Origin: Woeseiaceae bacterium
GTDB lineage: Bacteria > Pseudomonadota > Gammaproteobacteria > Steroidobacterales > Woeseiaceae
Length of the DNA: 64,000 nucleotides
NCBI GenBank assembly: GCA_021773115.1
Contig: JAJFKS010000006.1
Coordinates: 62,001-126,000 of the forward strand
Direction: 5' to 3'
A program made the translations under genes and the position numbers. The stretch's first letter is position 1. The number at the start of each line of letters is the position of its first letter. Shown here piece after piece: positions 31,727 through 41,571 of the stretch. Under the pieces are notes generated by a model. The model searched no databases, was not told the DNA's origin, and was given only the letters and a program-made list of their open reading frames with translations.

Positions 31727-32423
31727 GCGGCCAGTTACGGCCACCGCACACCGCGAGTTCTTGCTCGAATTATTGAGTGGCGGCAGTGGCCTGTTTCTCG
31801 CGCTCTTTATGTGGGGTCACATGTTACTGGTCGGGTCAATCCTCACCGGGCAACGGGGCTTCGACTGGATGGCCAACACGCTGGAAGACTATTACATCGC
31901 GCAACCCACCGTCATCATCATCTTTGGCCTGTTTCTGCTGCACGCGGTATTGGCCAGTCGCAAGATTCCAGCGCAATTGCGCGACCGGGCAGCGCTTAAA
32001 AAACTGGCGCGCGACTTGCGGCCGCACGAAGAATCACTGCTGTGGATCTGGCAAGTCCGGACCGGTATGGCGGTACTGGTGCTCGGAAGCTTCCATATTA
32101 TTCTTCTGGCACTCGACGTACTCACCCCGCTGTTCGGAGACCGTAGCGGGATCGAAGCGGTCACGAGTATTGCGCGGGTACGGGCGGGCCTCTGGCTGCC
32201 GTATGCCATCCTGCTGATCTGTGTCGAGTTCCATGCCAGCGTCGGACTCTATCGACTCGCCATTAAATGGGGCGGCGGCTCGCGCGTGTCGCGAAACACC
32301 CTGCGGCGAATCGAAAAACTCCTGCTTTGGTTTTTCCTGGGGCTCGGCGCTGTTGTCTTGCTGGTGCTCGCCGGCGTTGTGCCGGCACCGCTGGAGTTTC
32401 TCGTCGCAGTGGAGGCCGTTTGA
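31671..32423 (+). CDS. frdC: Fumarate reductase diheme cytochrome b subunit (Wolinella-type FrdC)
   Basis: SGLFLALFMWGHM, LHAVLASRK, LGSFHII, CVEFHASVGLYRLAIKWGG; four His in heme-ligand context; followed by frdA and frdB. Confidence 0.88.
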   Translation: MRLRYLTQSPPSLPNRPNKRPVTATAHREFLLELLSGGSGLFLALFMWGHMLLVGSILTGQRGFDWMANTLEDYYIAQPTVIIIFGLFLLHAVLASRKIPAQLRDRAALKKLARDLRPHEESLLWIWQVRTGMAVLVLGSFHIILLALDVLTPLFGDRSGIEAVTSIARVRAGLWLPYAILLICVEFHASVGLYRLAIKWGGGSRVSRNTLRRIEKLLLWFFLGLGAVVLLVLAGVVPAPLEFLVAVEAV

Positions 32424-34348
32424 TGCGCTCAATCGAAAGTACCGATGTGCTGGTGATTGGCGGCGGACTGGCTGGAGAGCGCGCAGCGATCGAAGCTGCC
32501 GCGGCCGGGCAGAATGTCCTGATTCTGTCGCTTGTGCCGCCGCGTCGCAGCCATAGCTGCGCGGCCCAGGGCGGCATGCAGGCTGCCCTCGGCAACTGCG
32601 TAAAAGCCGAGGGCGACAATCCTTGCATTCACTACAAGGATACCGTTCGCGGTTCAGACTGGGGCGCGGACCAGGACGTTGCGCGACTGTTTGCGGAGCA
32701 GGCGCCGCGAGCAGTACGTGAACTCGCCCACATGGGCGTACCGTGGACACGCGTGCGCGGCGGAAACAACAGTTATTTCATTCGCGGCGAGCGGGTCAGT
32801 ATCGACGAGTCTGTCGACAATGACGGCCTGATCATGCATCGCGATTTCGGTGGTACCGCGAAATGGCGTGCCTGTTATGCGGCAGCCGGCACCGGTCATG
32901 CTGTGCTCTATGCGATCGATAGCGAAGTGGTGCGACTTGGCATCAATGTCAGGGACCGCGTCGAGGCTGTACAACTCATCCACGATGGTCAGCGCTGCTT
33001 TGGCGCGATTGTACGTTGTCTGCGCAGCGGCATTTTCTTTCCGGTGCTCGCCAAAGCGACCGTTATCGCGACCGGCGGGCACGGCCGAATATTTGGCCAA
33101 TACACGACAAACGCGACCATAAATGAAGGCATGGGGGCGGCGATCGCTCTGAATACCGGTGTTGTGCCGCTGGGGAACATGGAGGCCGTGCAGTTTCACC
33201 CCACCGCACTGGCGCCGAGTGGAATATTAATCACAGAAGGCTGCCGCGGCGATGGTGCCTATCTGCTGAATCGACAGCTGCAGCGCTTCATGGTGGACGC
33301 CGAGCCGGAAAAACAGGAACTCGCCAGTCGTGATGTGGTGTCGCGCCACATGGCGGTTCAAATGCGGGATGGACATGGCGTCGATACGGCGTTCGGACCG
33401 CATTTATGGCTCGACCTCCGACACCTGGGTGCCGAACACATCCGAACAAAGTTGCGTGAAGTTTTCGATATTTGCCGAGATTTTGTTGGTATTGATCCCG
33501 CTAACGAACTCATTCCCGTTCGACCCACGCAACACTATTCAATGGGCGGCATTCGCGTGAACCGTGACGGGCAGGCCTACAACCTGGGCGGCCTGTTTGC
33601 GGCCGGTGAAGCCGCGTGCTGGGATATGCACGGCTTCAACCGGCTCGGCGGCAACAGCCTGGCTGAGACTATCGTCGCAGGGCGTATCGTTGGGCAATGC
33701 GCCGCGGAGTTCGCAAAAGGCTGTCGCCTGGACGCACAACTGGACATCGCGACGGATGCCTGTGATCAGGCCGAACGGCGCGCCCGTAACTGGTTACAAC
33801 GAAGCGGTACCGGACCGAGCATCTATGCCATTCGCGACGAAATGGCGGAAACGATGATCAACCGCGTTGGCATTTTCCGGAATGGCGACGAACTGGAGCA
33901 AGCGCTTAGCGAACTTCAAGCGCAGTTGCTTGCCTGCAACGTAGCGGTACTCCGTAGTAAAGCACCCGGAATGAATCCTGAACTGACTTTCGCCCTGCGA
34001 CTCGAGAATATGCTGAAACTCGCCATCATTACCACCATGGGTGCCCTCGCTCGCACCGAAAGTCGCGGCGCACACAGCCGCACGGATTTTCCGCTTCGAG
34101 ATGACGATCGGTGGCTAAATCGCACGCTGGCCCGCTGGCCGACCGGCCGTGATGAGCCGGAACTGACTTACGAACCGGTCGGATTGCTCGACTTGCCACC
34201 GGGACACCGCGGCTATGGCGACGATTCGCGAATCCCGATGCGACGCTCAATCGATGAGTACAACGCCGAGGTCGATGGGCTGCAAAAAGCAGCGGGGCGC
34301 ATCGATTTGATGGGCGCGCAAGGCCGGACAGCAGGGAGCGCCGCGTGA
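32423..34348 (+). CDS. frdA: Fumarate reductase/succinate dehydrogenase flavoprotein subunit
   Basis: VLVIGGGLAGERAAIEA, SHSCAAQGGMQAALGN, FHPTALAPSGILITEGCRGDGAYLLN, RLGGNSLAETIVAG; ATG at 32423, not 32267. Confidence 0.93.
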   Translation: MRSIESTDVLVIGGGLAGERAAIEAAAAGQNVLILSLVPPRRSHSCAAQGGMQAALGNCVKAEGDNPCIHYKDTVRGSDWGADQDVARLFAEQAPRAVRELAHMGVPWTRVRGGNNSYFIRGERVSIDESVDNDGLIMHRDFGGTAKWRACYAAAGTGHAVLYAIDSEVVRLGINVRDRVEAVQLIHDGQRCFGAIVRCLRSGIFFPVLAKATVIATGGHGRIFGQYTTNATINEGMGAAIALNTGVVPLGNMEAVQFHPTALAPSGILITEGCRGDGAYLLNRQLQRFMVDAEPEKQELASRDVVSRHMAVQMRDGHGVDTAFGPHLWLDLRHLGAEHIRTKLREVFDICRDFVGIDPANELIPVRPTQHYSMGGIRVNRDGQAYNLGGLFAAGEAACWDMHGFNRLGGNSLAETIVAGRIVGQCAAEFAKGCRLDAQLDIATDACDQAERRARNWLQRSGTGPSIYAIRDEMAETMINRVGIFRNGDELEQALSELQAQLLACNVAVLRSKAPGMNPELTFALRLENMLKLAIITTMGALARTESRGAHSRTDFPLRDDDRWLNRTLARWPTGRDEPELTYEPVGLLDLPPGHRGYGDDSRIPMRRSIDEYNAEVDGLQKAAGRIDLMGAQGRTAGSAA

Positions 34349-35094
34349 GCAAGCAAATGACATCCGTACCCCGACACCTGACCTTTGAAATATTTCGCTT
34401 CAATCCGCATGAGCCGGACGGTGAACCGCACATGCAGCGGTTCGAAATAGAAGAAACACCCTACATGTCGCTGTTCATTGCCCTGAACAAGATCCGTGAA
34501 ACTCAAGATCCCAGCCTGCAATTCGACTTTGCCTGCCGCTCGGCGATTTGCGGCTCCTGCGGCATGATGGTGAACGGCAAACCGTCACTGGGGTGCCGGA
34601 CCCTGACAGCGGACCTGCCCGAACTGATCCGACTGCAGCCATTGCCCGTGTTCAAACTGATCGGGGACTTGTCTGTCGATACCGGCGTCTGGTTTCGTGA
34701 AATGGCCCAGAGCACGGAGGCCTGGATTCACGCCAAAGAAGCTTTCGACCCGCAGGCCGATGAACAACGCATGGATGACGAACTCGCGAATACTTTGTAC
34801 GAAAGTGATCGTTGCATCGAATGCGGATGTTGCGTTGCCGCTTGTGGCGTAGCTCGCATTACAAAAGACTTCAAGGGTCCGGCCGGCCTGAATCGTATTG
34901 CACGCTTTATGATGGATCCGCGTGACGAGCGTGGCGATCAAGACTGGTTCGAGGTCATCGCCAACAAAGACGGTGTATTTGCTTGCCTCGGCATGATGGC
35001 CTGTCACGACATCTGTCCGAAGGAACTGCCTCTGCTCGAGGTTTACGCCTATCTGCGCCGTAAGGCACTCACGACAAAGTCCCGAGACGACTAG
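34345..35094 (+). CDS. frdB: Fumarate reductase/succinate dehydrogenase iron-sulfur subunit
   Basis: CRSAICGSCGMMVNGKPSLGC (2Fe-2S), CIECGCCVAACG and MACHDICPKELPL clusters. Confidence 0.94.
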   Translation: MSKQMTSVPRHLTFEIFRFNPHEPDGEPHMQRFEIEETPYMSLFIALNKIRETQDPSLQFDFACRSAICGSCGMMVNGKPSLGCRTLTADLPELIRLQPLPVFKLIGDLSVDTGVWFREMAQSTEAWIHAKEAFDPQADEQRMDDELANTLYESDRCIECGCCVAACGVARITKDFKGPAGLNRIARFMMDPRDERGDQDWFEVIANKDGVFACLGMMACHDICPKELPLLEVYAYLRRKALTTKSRDD

Positions 35095-35115
35095 TGCCTG
35101 TTAACAGGCACTAGT
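35090..35115. terminator. 26-bp perfect palindrome containing both convergent stop codons; candidate bidirectional terminator
   Basis: ACTAGTGCCTGTT|AACAGGCACTAGT; frdB TAG at 35092-35094 and CBS-gene TAG (minus) at 35111-35113. Confidence 0.7.
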
Positions 35116-35515
35116 GCTTTGCGATCTCACCAAGGGCTCGCAACACATCGCGGCGGCTGATCTGGCCAACCAGGCGATTGTCTTTGAGCACCGGGAAACG
35201 TCGAAAGCGTGATTCAATAAATAACTCGGCGAGGTCGATAATGCTCATGTCTGCATCGACTGTCTTTACATCGGTGACCATCAGCTCCGATACCGGGCCA
35301 CCCGGCTGGTGGTGATATCCGGCGGTCAAGACAACCTGCATGCAGTCGAACTCGGAGATCATGCCGATCAAGTTTCCCTGCTTATCGACGATCGGTGCAC
35401 CTGCAATTCGCTTCTCAACGAGTTCGTGAATGACATCCAGCACGTCAGTATCGGGCGTAAACGTTACCAGGCGGCCCGACATATAGTCTTTTACCAGTAC
35501 CGATTTCGTTGCCAT
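35111..35515 (-). CDS. Tandem CBS-domain protein
   Basis: KDYMSGRLVTFTPDTDVLDVIHELVEKRIAGAPIVDKQGNLIGMISEFD and second CBS repeat ending FPVLKDNRLVGQISRRDVLRAL; ATG at 35515. Confidence 0.9.
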   Translation of the reverse strand: MATKSVLVKDYMSGRLVTFTPDTDVLDVIHELVEKRIAGAPIVDKQGNLIGMISEFDCMQVVLTAGYHHQPGGPVSELMVTDVKTVDADMSIIDLAELFIESRFRRFPVLKDNRLVGQISRRDVLRALGEIAKH

Positions 35516-35526
35516 TTGCGTATCCC

Positions 35527-35700
35527 TTATTTCGGTTCGCGCTTTCGGCATTTGCCACTGCAAAGATCGCAGCCACCGCCATTCAGCCCACCACAACTAC
35601 CTTTAATGGGTTCCCGGCCAGCCAGCACGCCAATGCCCATGGCACCGACAACGGCGATGACAATGACAAAACTCAGCAGAATCGTGACCGCGACAGTCAT
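35527..35700 (-). CDS. nqrM: Na+-NQR maturation protein NqrM (57 aa; absent from the supplied ORF track)
   Basis: Hand translation MTVAVTILLSFVIVIAVVGAMGIGVLAGREPIKGSCGGLNGGGCDLCSGKCRKREPK*; one TM plus CGGL-N-C..C...C cysteine pattern, immediately after nqrF. Confidence 0.9.
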   Translation of the reverse strand: MTVAVTILLSFVIVIAVVGAMGIGVLAGREPIKGSCGGLNGGGCDLCSGKCRKREPK

Positions 35701-35703
35701 GGC

Positions 35704-36948
35704 CTAGCCTCCAAAATCGTCAAGCAGTATATGATCATGGGTCACACCCAGATCCTCGAGCATCGCAACCACCGCTGAATTCATCATCGGTGGGCCACAC
35801 AAATAATACTCACAATCTTCAGGTGCCGGATGCTGTAGCAAGTATTCATCGCGCAGCACCTTGTGTATGAAACCCGTGTACCCGTCCCAATCGTCTTCGG
35901 GCATGGGCTCTGACAAAGCAAGATGCCAGCTGAAATTTTCATTTTCAGCAGCGAGCTCGTTAAACTCGTCGACATAGAATGCTTCGCGCAAACTGCGTGC
36001 GCCGTACCAGAATGTCATTTTGCGCTTCGAATGCAAGCGCCGGAGTTGATCGAAAATATGCGCACGCATTGGCGCCATTCCGGCGCCGCCACCGATGAAA
36101 ACCATTTCGTTTTGAGTGTCCCTCGCAAAAAACTCACCGAAGGGGCCGGACACGACAACATGATCTCCGGGTTTGAGACCGAATATGTAAGACGAAATAA
36201 TGCCTGGAGGAATCTTTTCACTTGAGCCGGGAGGAGGCGTAGCGATACGAACATTCAGCTTAACGATTCCCTGCTCCAGCGGATAATTCGCCATTGAGTA
36301 AGCGCGTGAAGTCGGGGACTTGACGTGCGACTCGTAGCGCCAAAGATTGTAGCGATCCCACTCCTCACGAAAACGTTCGTCGATGTCAAAATCAGCGAAC
36401 CGCAAGTTATGCGGCGGGCATTCAACCTGCACATAACCACCTGCTCGAAATTCCATTGTCTCGCCCTCTGGCAGGCGCAACACCAGCTCCTTGATAAAAC
36501 TTGCGACAGAGCGGTTCGATACGACCTCACAATGATATTTTTGTACGCCGAAGACCTCGTCCGGCACCTGCACATTCATCGCTTGCTTGACGGTCACCTG
36601 GCAGGAAAGACGTACGTGGTCGGCCGCTTCCCGTTTGTTGATCAACGAGGTTTCCGTCGGCAAAATCGCGCCACCGCCGGACATCACTTTGACCCGACAC
36701 TGTCCACAACTGCCGCCGCCCGCACAGGCTGAAGGCACGAGAATGCCCCCCTCTGCCAATCCCTGCAGCAATTTACTGCCAACGGGAACGTCGAGTTTGC
36801 GGTCGTTGTTGACCAACACTGTCACTGTGCCGGTATCAACAAGCTTGCTCCTCGCCGCCAGGATGAGCAGCACCAGCAAGAGAATAATTATCGTAAACAG
36901 CACCATGCCGGCGCCGACTTCAAGCAAGACTGCTGAGCTGATGCTCAC
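35704..36948 (-). CDS. nqrF: Na+-NQR subunit F
   Basis: [15 protein letters not shown] 2Fe-2S motif, [12 protein letters not shown] site, [14 protein letters not shown]-binding. Confidence 0.96.
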   Translation of the reverse strand: MSISSAVLLEVGAGMVLFTIIILLLVLLILAARSKLVDTGTVTVLVNNDRKLDVPVGSKLLQGLAEGGILVPSACAGGGSCGQCRVKVMSGGGAILPTETSLINKREAADHVRLSCQVTVKQAMNVQVPDEVFGVQKYHCEVVSNRSVASFIKELVLRLPEGETMEFRAGGYVQVECPPHNLRFADFDIDERFREEWDRYNLWRYESHVKSPTSRAYSMANYPLEQGIVKLNVRIATPPPGSSEKIPPGIISSYIFGLKPGDHVVVSGPFGEFFARDTQNEMVFIGGGAGMAPMRAHIFDQLRRLHSKRKMTFWYGARSLREAFYVDEFNELAAENENFSWHLALSEPMPEDDWDGYTGFIHKVLRDEYLLQHPAPEDCEYYLCGPPMMNSAVVAMLEDLGVTHDHILLDDFGG

Positions 36949-37553
36949 AGCTGGATACCCGACAGGCCCATAAAACCAAGCGACATCAACCCGACGATGA
37001 TGAACGTAATGCCGAGTCCCTGCAGCCCATCCGGGACGTCACTGTAGCGAAGCTTCTCGCGAATACCGCTGAGTGCAACGATGGCGACAGCCCAGCCGAA
37101 TCCGCTGCCAAAGCCATAGACGACGCTCTCGGAGAAGTCGTATCGCCGTTCGACCATGAATAACGTGCCGCCCAGAATCGCACAATTGACAGTGATCAGC
37201 GGCAGGAAAATTCCAAGCGCGTTGTAGAGTTTCGGAACGTATCGGTCGAGCGCCATTTCGAGAATCTGTACCAGTGCCGCGATCACGCCGATGTAGACCA
37301 CCAGACCCAGAAAACTCAGATCGACATCGGGTAAGCCTGCCCAAGCCAGCGCACCGTCTGTCAGCAGGTAGGTTGAAATCAGGTAGTTGACCGGAACGGT
37401 GATGGCCTGCACTGCAACAACCGCAACGCCAAGTCCCAGCGCTGTTTCAACCTGTTTCGATACGGCAAGAAATGTGCACATGCCGAGGAAAAACGTAAGT
37501 GCGAGGTTTTCGACAAACGCGGCTTGTAAGAAAAGGTTGAAGTGCGCAGCCAT
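36945..37553 (-). CDS. nqrE: Na+-NQR subunit E
   Basis: [44 protein letters not shown]. Confidence 0.96.
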   Translation of the reverse strand: MAAHFNLFLQAAFVENLALTFFLGMCTFLAVSKQVETALGLGVAVVAVQAITVPVNYLISTYLLTDGALAWAGLPDVDLSFLGLVVYIGVIAALVQILEMALDRYVPKLYNALGIFLPLITVNCAILGGTLFMVERRYDFSESVVYGFGSGFGWAVAIVALSGIREKLRYSDVPDGLQGLGITFIIVGLMSLGFMGLSGIQL

Positions 37554-38215
37554 TACAATATCTCGGTGCGATGAACTTCATGGATCTGGTAGTCGGGCTT
37601 TTCGACCTGTTTGGGCCGCAACGTCCTAATCAGCCAGATAAGTAAGCCGATGATGAAAAACGCACTTGGAGGCAACAGCATCAGTCCGTTCGCCTCGTAC
37701 CAGCCTCCGTCGCCCGCCAAAGGCAGAATCTGATAACCGAGCAGGCTGCCGGCGCCAAACAACTCACGCATCGTAGCCACGAATATCAAAATGGCGCTGT
37801 AGCCAAGCCCGTTGCCCAGGCCATCGAGAAAACTCATGCCCACACCGTGCTTCATCGCATACGCCTCGGCGCGACCCAGGATGATGCAGTTCGTGATGAT
37901 CAAGCCCACAAAAACCGACAACTGTTTGCTGGTCTCATAGGCGTAGGCCTTTAGCAGTTGATCCACGACGATCACAAAGGACGCTATGATTGTCATCTGA
38001 ATGATGATGCGAATATTATTGGGAATGTAATTTCGAATACTGCTGATCGCGGCGCTCGACATCATCGCTACACCGGTCATCGCCGCACACATCAGCAGTG
38101 CCGGCAGTAGCGACGTCGTCACTGCCAGTGCCGAACAAATGCCAAGCACCTGTAGGGTCACAGGATTGTTGTCGACCAGCGGATCGAACAACACCTTGCG
38201 ATAATCAGCCATCAT
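37553..38215 (-). CDS. nqrD: Na+-NQR subunit D
   Basis: [40 protein letters not shown]. Confidence 0.96.
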   Translation of the reverse strand: MMADYRKVLFDPLVDNNPVTLQVLGICSALAVTTSLLPALLMCAAMTGVAMMSSAAISSIRNYIPNNIRIIIQMTIIASFVIVVDQLLKAYAYETSKQLSVFVGLIITNCIILGRAEAYAMKHGVGMSFLDGLGNGLGYSAILIFVATMRELFGAGSLLGYQILPLAGDGGWYEANGLMLLPPSAFFIIGLLIWLIRTLRPKQVEKPDYQIHEVHRTEIL

Positions 38216-39011
38216 TTGCAGTCCCCGAAGCTAGCTTCTGCAGATAGGGGCCAAATCCGTGCGGTCCCATCCAGTATTGCAGCAAATGCGTGACGCCGCG
38301 TCCGGTCAGTGTCGCCCCCGCCAATCCGTCGACCTGATGGACTGCTCCATCACCTGCAAGCACTTTGCCGCGCACAATCTCGATCCGCAGCGCGCCGCTC
38401 TCGTCGCTCAACACTTTTCCGGACCACTGTGCACGCCAGTCGGGTTTGTCAATCTGATCGCCAAGGCCCGGCGTTTCTCCGTGGTCATAGAAACGCAGAC
38501 CGCGAATTGTGTTGCCGTCCGGCTCGAGGGACAGATAGCCATACATCGTTGACCAGAGTCCCGATCCATAGACCGGCAGAACTATTTGTGTGACCTTGCC
38601 CTGATTCCTGACGAGATAGACCGGTGCATAAATTGCTCGGCGACGTACACCCGCAATGTCCAGTTCTGCCGGCACATTAACGCTGAGTTCGGGATTATTC
38701 GCCGCTTCAAGTGGGTCGAAACTGTACGGATCAATGTCACGAACATAGTCGCCTGTCCGAAGATCGACCAGACGTGTATCGATTGCTGAAAACTGTGCTT
38801 CGACATCACCGCCTGCCTCGTAGATTCCCGCCACCTCGAGAACAATCGTCTGCCGATACAAGTCCTCGTTACGCTGTTGCTGCGGTTTCAAAATGACAGC
38901 AGCCGCCGAAACGAGTACCGAACAAAACAGGCTGACAGCGATCGCCACACGCAAGGTATTGCCGATGCCATCTCGATTGCGTGTCGGTTTGCTGGTCGTC
39001 TCCTCAGGCAT
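38205..39011 (-). CDS. nqrC: Na+-NQR subunit C
   Basis: [13 protein letters not shown] covalent FMN site; [11 protein letters not shown]. Confidence 0.94.
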   Translation of the reverse strand: MPEETTSKPTRNRDGIGNTLRVAIAVSLFCSVLVSAAAVILKPQQQRNEDLYRQTIVLEVAGIYEAGGDVEAQFSAIDTRLVDLRTGDYVRDIDPYSFDPLEAANNPELSVNVPAELDIAGVRRRAIYAPVYLVRNQGKVTQIVLPVYGSGLWSTMYGYLSLEPDGNTIRGLRFYDHGETPGLGDQIDKPDWRAQWSGKVLSDESGALRIEIVRGKVLAGDGAVHQVDGLAGATLTGRGVTHLLQYWMGPHGFGPYLQKLASGTANDG

Positions 39012-40215
39012 TGCGCTTCACTCGCCGTCGGATGTTTGAACGAGTTACGAAGTAATCGATGATCGGCGCAAAGATGTTGCCAAACAGTATCGCCAGCATG
39101 ATGCCTTCCGGGAAGGCCGGATTGATCACTCGAATCGCATAGGTCAGCGCGCCGACAAGTAAGCCGAATATCCAATGGCCCAACATCGTGTCCGGCGCGC
39201 TGACGGGATCTGTCGCCATGAAGATTGCACCGAATGCAAATCCGCCAAGCGCCACGTGCCAGTGCCACGGCATTGCCAGCATCGGGTTGCCGCTATCCAT
39301 GCCGCCAAACAACAGTGCCGGGATAATGAGACCGGCGAACACGGCGACGATAATCCGCCAGGACGCGATACCCGTGTAAACGAGCAATAAAGCACCAAGT
39401 AAACAGGCTGCCGTCGACGTCTCACCGAGCGATCCCTGAATTTGCCCAAAAAACGCCTGCGAATAGGTCACACCGCTGGCAAGAACTCCCTGCAAGCCTT
39501 CGACCGCGCTGATACCGAGCGCCGTTGCACCGCTGAACCCATCAACCGGTGTCCACACGGCATCGCCCGACATTTGCACCGGATAGGCAAAATACAGAAA
39601 CGCGCGGCCAACCAAAGCAGGATTCAGAAAATTCTTGCCGGTTCCACCAAAGACTTCTTTGCCGATCACAACGCCAAAACTGATGCCGATTGCAACCTGC
39701 CACAATGGCGTTGAGGCAGGCAGGATCAGTGCGAAAAGCATCGACGTGACAAAGAAACCCTCGTTGACCTCGTGATTGCGCACACTCGCGAACAACACTT
39801 CCCAGAATCCGCCTGCCGCCATGGTGACGGCATAGATCGGTAGAAAATACAGAAATCCGTGGACGAAGTTATCGTAGAAACTATTCGCGTCGTAGCCGGC
39901 GCCGAGCACGCCTAAAACTGCGCCGCGCCATCCTGGTGCCACATCAACGCCGAGCAGCGCCATGGCCGTATTCGACTGAAACCCGGTATTCCACATGCCC
40001 ACCAGCAAGCAGGGTGTGACGGCAAACACAACCAGGATCATTACCCTTTTGAGATCGATTGCGTCGCGTACGTGCGGCGAGCCACGCGTCACATCGGGCG
40101 GCGAGTAGAACAGCGTATCGACCATCTCGTAGATCGCGTTGAATTTCTGCAGGCGGCCACCGCGTGCAAATAAGGGTTCAAGGCGGTCGAGAAATCCGCG
40201 TAAGCCCTTCTTCAT
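39004..40215 (-). CDS. nqrB: Na+-NQR subunit B
   Basis: PVDGFSGATALG FMN site, GGTGKNFLNPALVGRAFLYFAYP. Confidence 0.96.
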   Translation of the reverse strand: MKKGLRGFLDRLEPLFARGGRLQKFNAIYEMVDTLFYSPPDVTRGSPHVRDAIDLKRVMILVVFAVTPCLLVGMWNTGFQSNTAMALLGVDVAPGWRGAVLGVLGAGYDANSFYDNFVHGFLYFLPIYAVTMAAGGFWEVLFASVRNHEVNEGFFVTSMLFALILPASTPLWQVAIGISFGVVIGKEVFGGTGKNFLNPALVGRAFLYFAYPVQMSGDAVWTPVDGFSGATALGISAVEGLQGVLASGVTYSQAFFGQIQGSLGETSTAACLLGALLLVYTGIASWRIIVAVFAGLIIPALLFGGMDSGNPMLAMPWHWHVALGGFAFGAIFMATDPVSAPDTMLGHWIFGLLVGALTYAIRVINPAFPEGIMLAILFGNIFAPIIDYFVTRSNIRRRVKRNA

Positions 40216-41558
40216 CCGTTCGCCTCAATCTCGTTCAGGTTCATCCGCAAATATGGTCCGTATTCATACTTGCCGTTGCAGACAAAGGAACACAGTGCGA
40301 GATCCTCTTCATCCAGTTCGAGACACCCCAGCGCTTTTGCCTTGTCGGTGTCTTCGACCAGCAGGGCTTTCAGCAAAGGCGTCGCCAGTATGTCGAGCGG
40401 CATGACGCGCTCGAACGTGCCGATCGGCACCATCGCTCGCGGACTACCGTTTTGCGATGTACCGAGCCGGAAGCGACCGCGGTGAAGCAAGTGCCCCGTG
40501 TAGGCTCGCAATGCAGAATATTTGCCATTGCCTGGTCGCATCCAGGAGAGGAACTCGCGTTCTCCACCTTCGGGCAACAACGTGAGCTGGTTGTGGTAGC
40601 GACCGAGCCACGCCAGGGGTCCGGAGGCACGATGACCCGACAATGCGGAACCGCTGATCACGCGCAAGGCACCATCGAGTGTTTCACCGTGTAGCAAATC
40701 GGTGGTGCTGGCGCCGACACGAGTCCGGAGCAGGCTCGGCCGTGACGCCATGGGTCCGCACATCGCAATGACGCGCTGCGTCGGTAAGCGGCCTGTCAAG
40801 AACAGCTCGCCGATCGCAATGACGTCGAAATAACGCAGATGCCAAACCCTGCGTGATTCACTCACGGCGTGCAGGTGGTGAATGTGTGTTCCGACCAGCC
40901 CGGCGGGATGCGGGCCGGCGAATTCGACCGGCTTAAAGCTGCCCTCATTCGGTGGGGAAATCCTTGAGTTCGGTGCCGTACAAATGTAGACCGGCCCTTC
41001 TGTCAATTGTGAGATTACGCGCAGGCCAGCCGAAAAATTGTCAGCGCACTCAGCGACGACGATCTCCGGATCAACGGCGAGCGGGCTCGTGTCAATGGCG
41101 GTCACGAAGATCGCCGTTGGCTTCGTATCGGGCGCAGGAACCCGGCTAAAGGGTCGGGTTCGGAGTGCAGTCCAGAGACCTGATGCCAACAAATTGTCGC
41201 GAACTACAACGTCGCCCAGGGAAGCCAGATCCGCAGGCGAACAGTGAAGAAATGATTCAGCATCCTCGCCGTCGAGCCTGATGACGATCGACTGCAACGC
41301 GCGTCGCGCGCCGCGGTTGATCTGGACGATTTCGCCACTGCCGGGCGATGTGAAACGGACGCCCGGATTCGCATTGTCAGTAAACAGCGTTTGCCCAAGC
41401 CGCACCCGGTCGCCGACTGCCACCTCCATGCTCGGACGCAGCCCGACAACATCCGTACCCAGGACCGCAACGGAAGCGACTGGCCAAGCGTCTCTAATGA
41501 CCGGCTCCGGTGCGCCATCGAGGGGAATATCCAGGCCTTTTCGTAGGCTAATTCGCAT
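40212..41558 (-). CDS. nqrA: Na+-NQR subunit A
   Basis: MRISLRKGLDIPLDGAPEPVI...; start at 41558 (track ATG 41654 too long); GTHIHHLHAV, MPLDILATPLLKALLVEDTDKAKALGCLELDEEDLALCSFVC. Confidence 0.95.
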   Translation of the reverse strand: MRISLRKGLDIPLDGAPEPVIRDAWPVASVAVLGTDVVGLRPSMEVAVGDRVRLGQTLFTDNANPGVRFTSPGSGEIVQINRGARRALQSIVIRLDGEDAESFLHCSPADLASLGDVVVRDNLLASGLWTALRTRPFSRVPAPDTKPTAIFVTAIDTSPLAVDPEIVVAECADNFSAGLRVISQLTEGPVYICTAPNSRISPPNEGSFKPVEFAGPHPAGLVGTHIHHLHAVSESRRVWHLRYFDVIAIGELFLTGRLPTQRVIAMCGPMASRPSLLRTRVGASTTDLLHGETLDGALRVISGSALSGHRASGPLAWLGRYHNQLTLLPEGGEREFLSWMRPGNGKYSALRAYTGHLLHRGRFRLGTSQNGSPRAMVPIGTFERVMPLDILATPLLKALLVEDTDKAKALGCLELDEEDLALCSFVCNGKYEYGPYLRMNLNEIEANG

Positions 41559-41571
41559 GCGGTGTTGTCGA

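Noticed and set aside
32034-32750. 238-aa minus strand ORF
   Set aside because: Antisense to frdC/frdA; no domain
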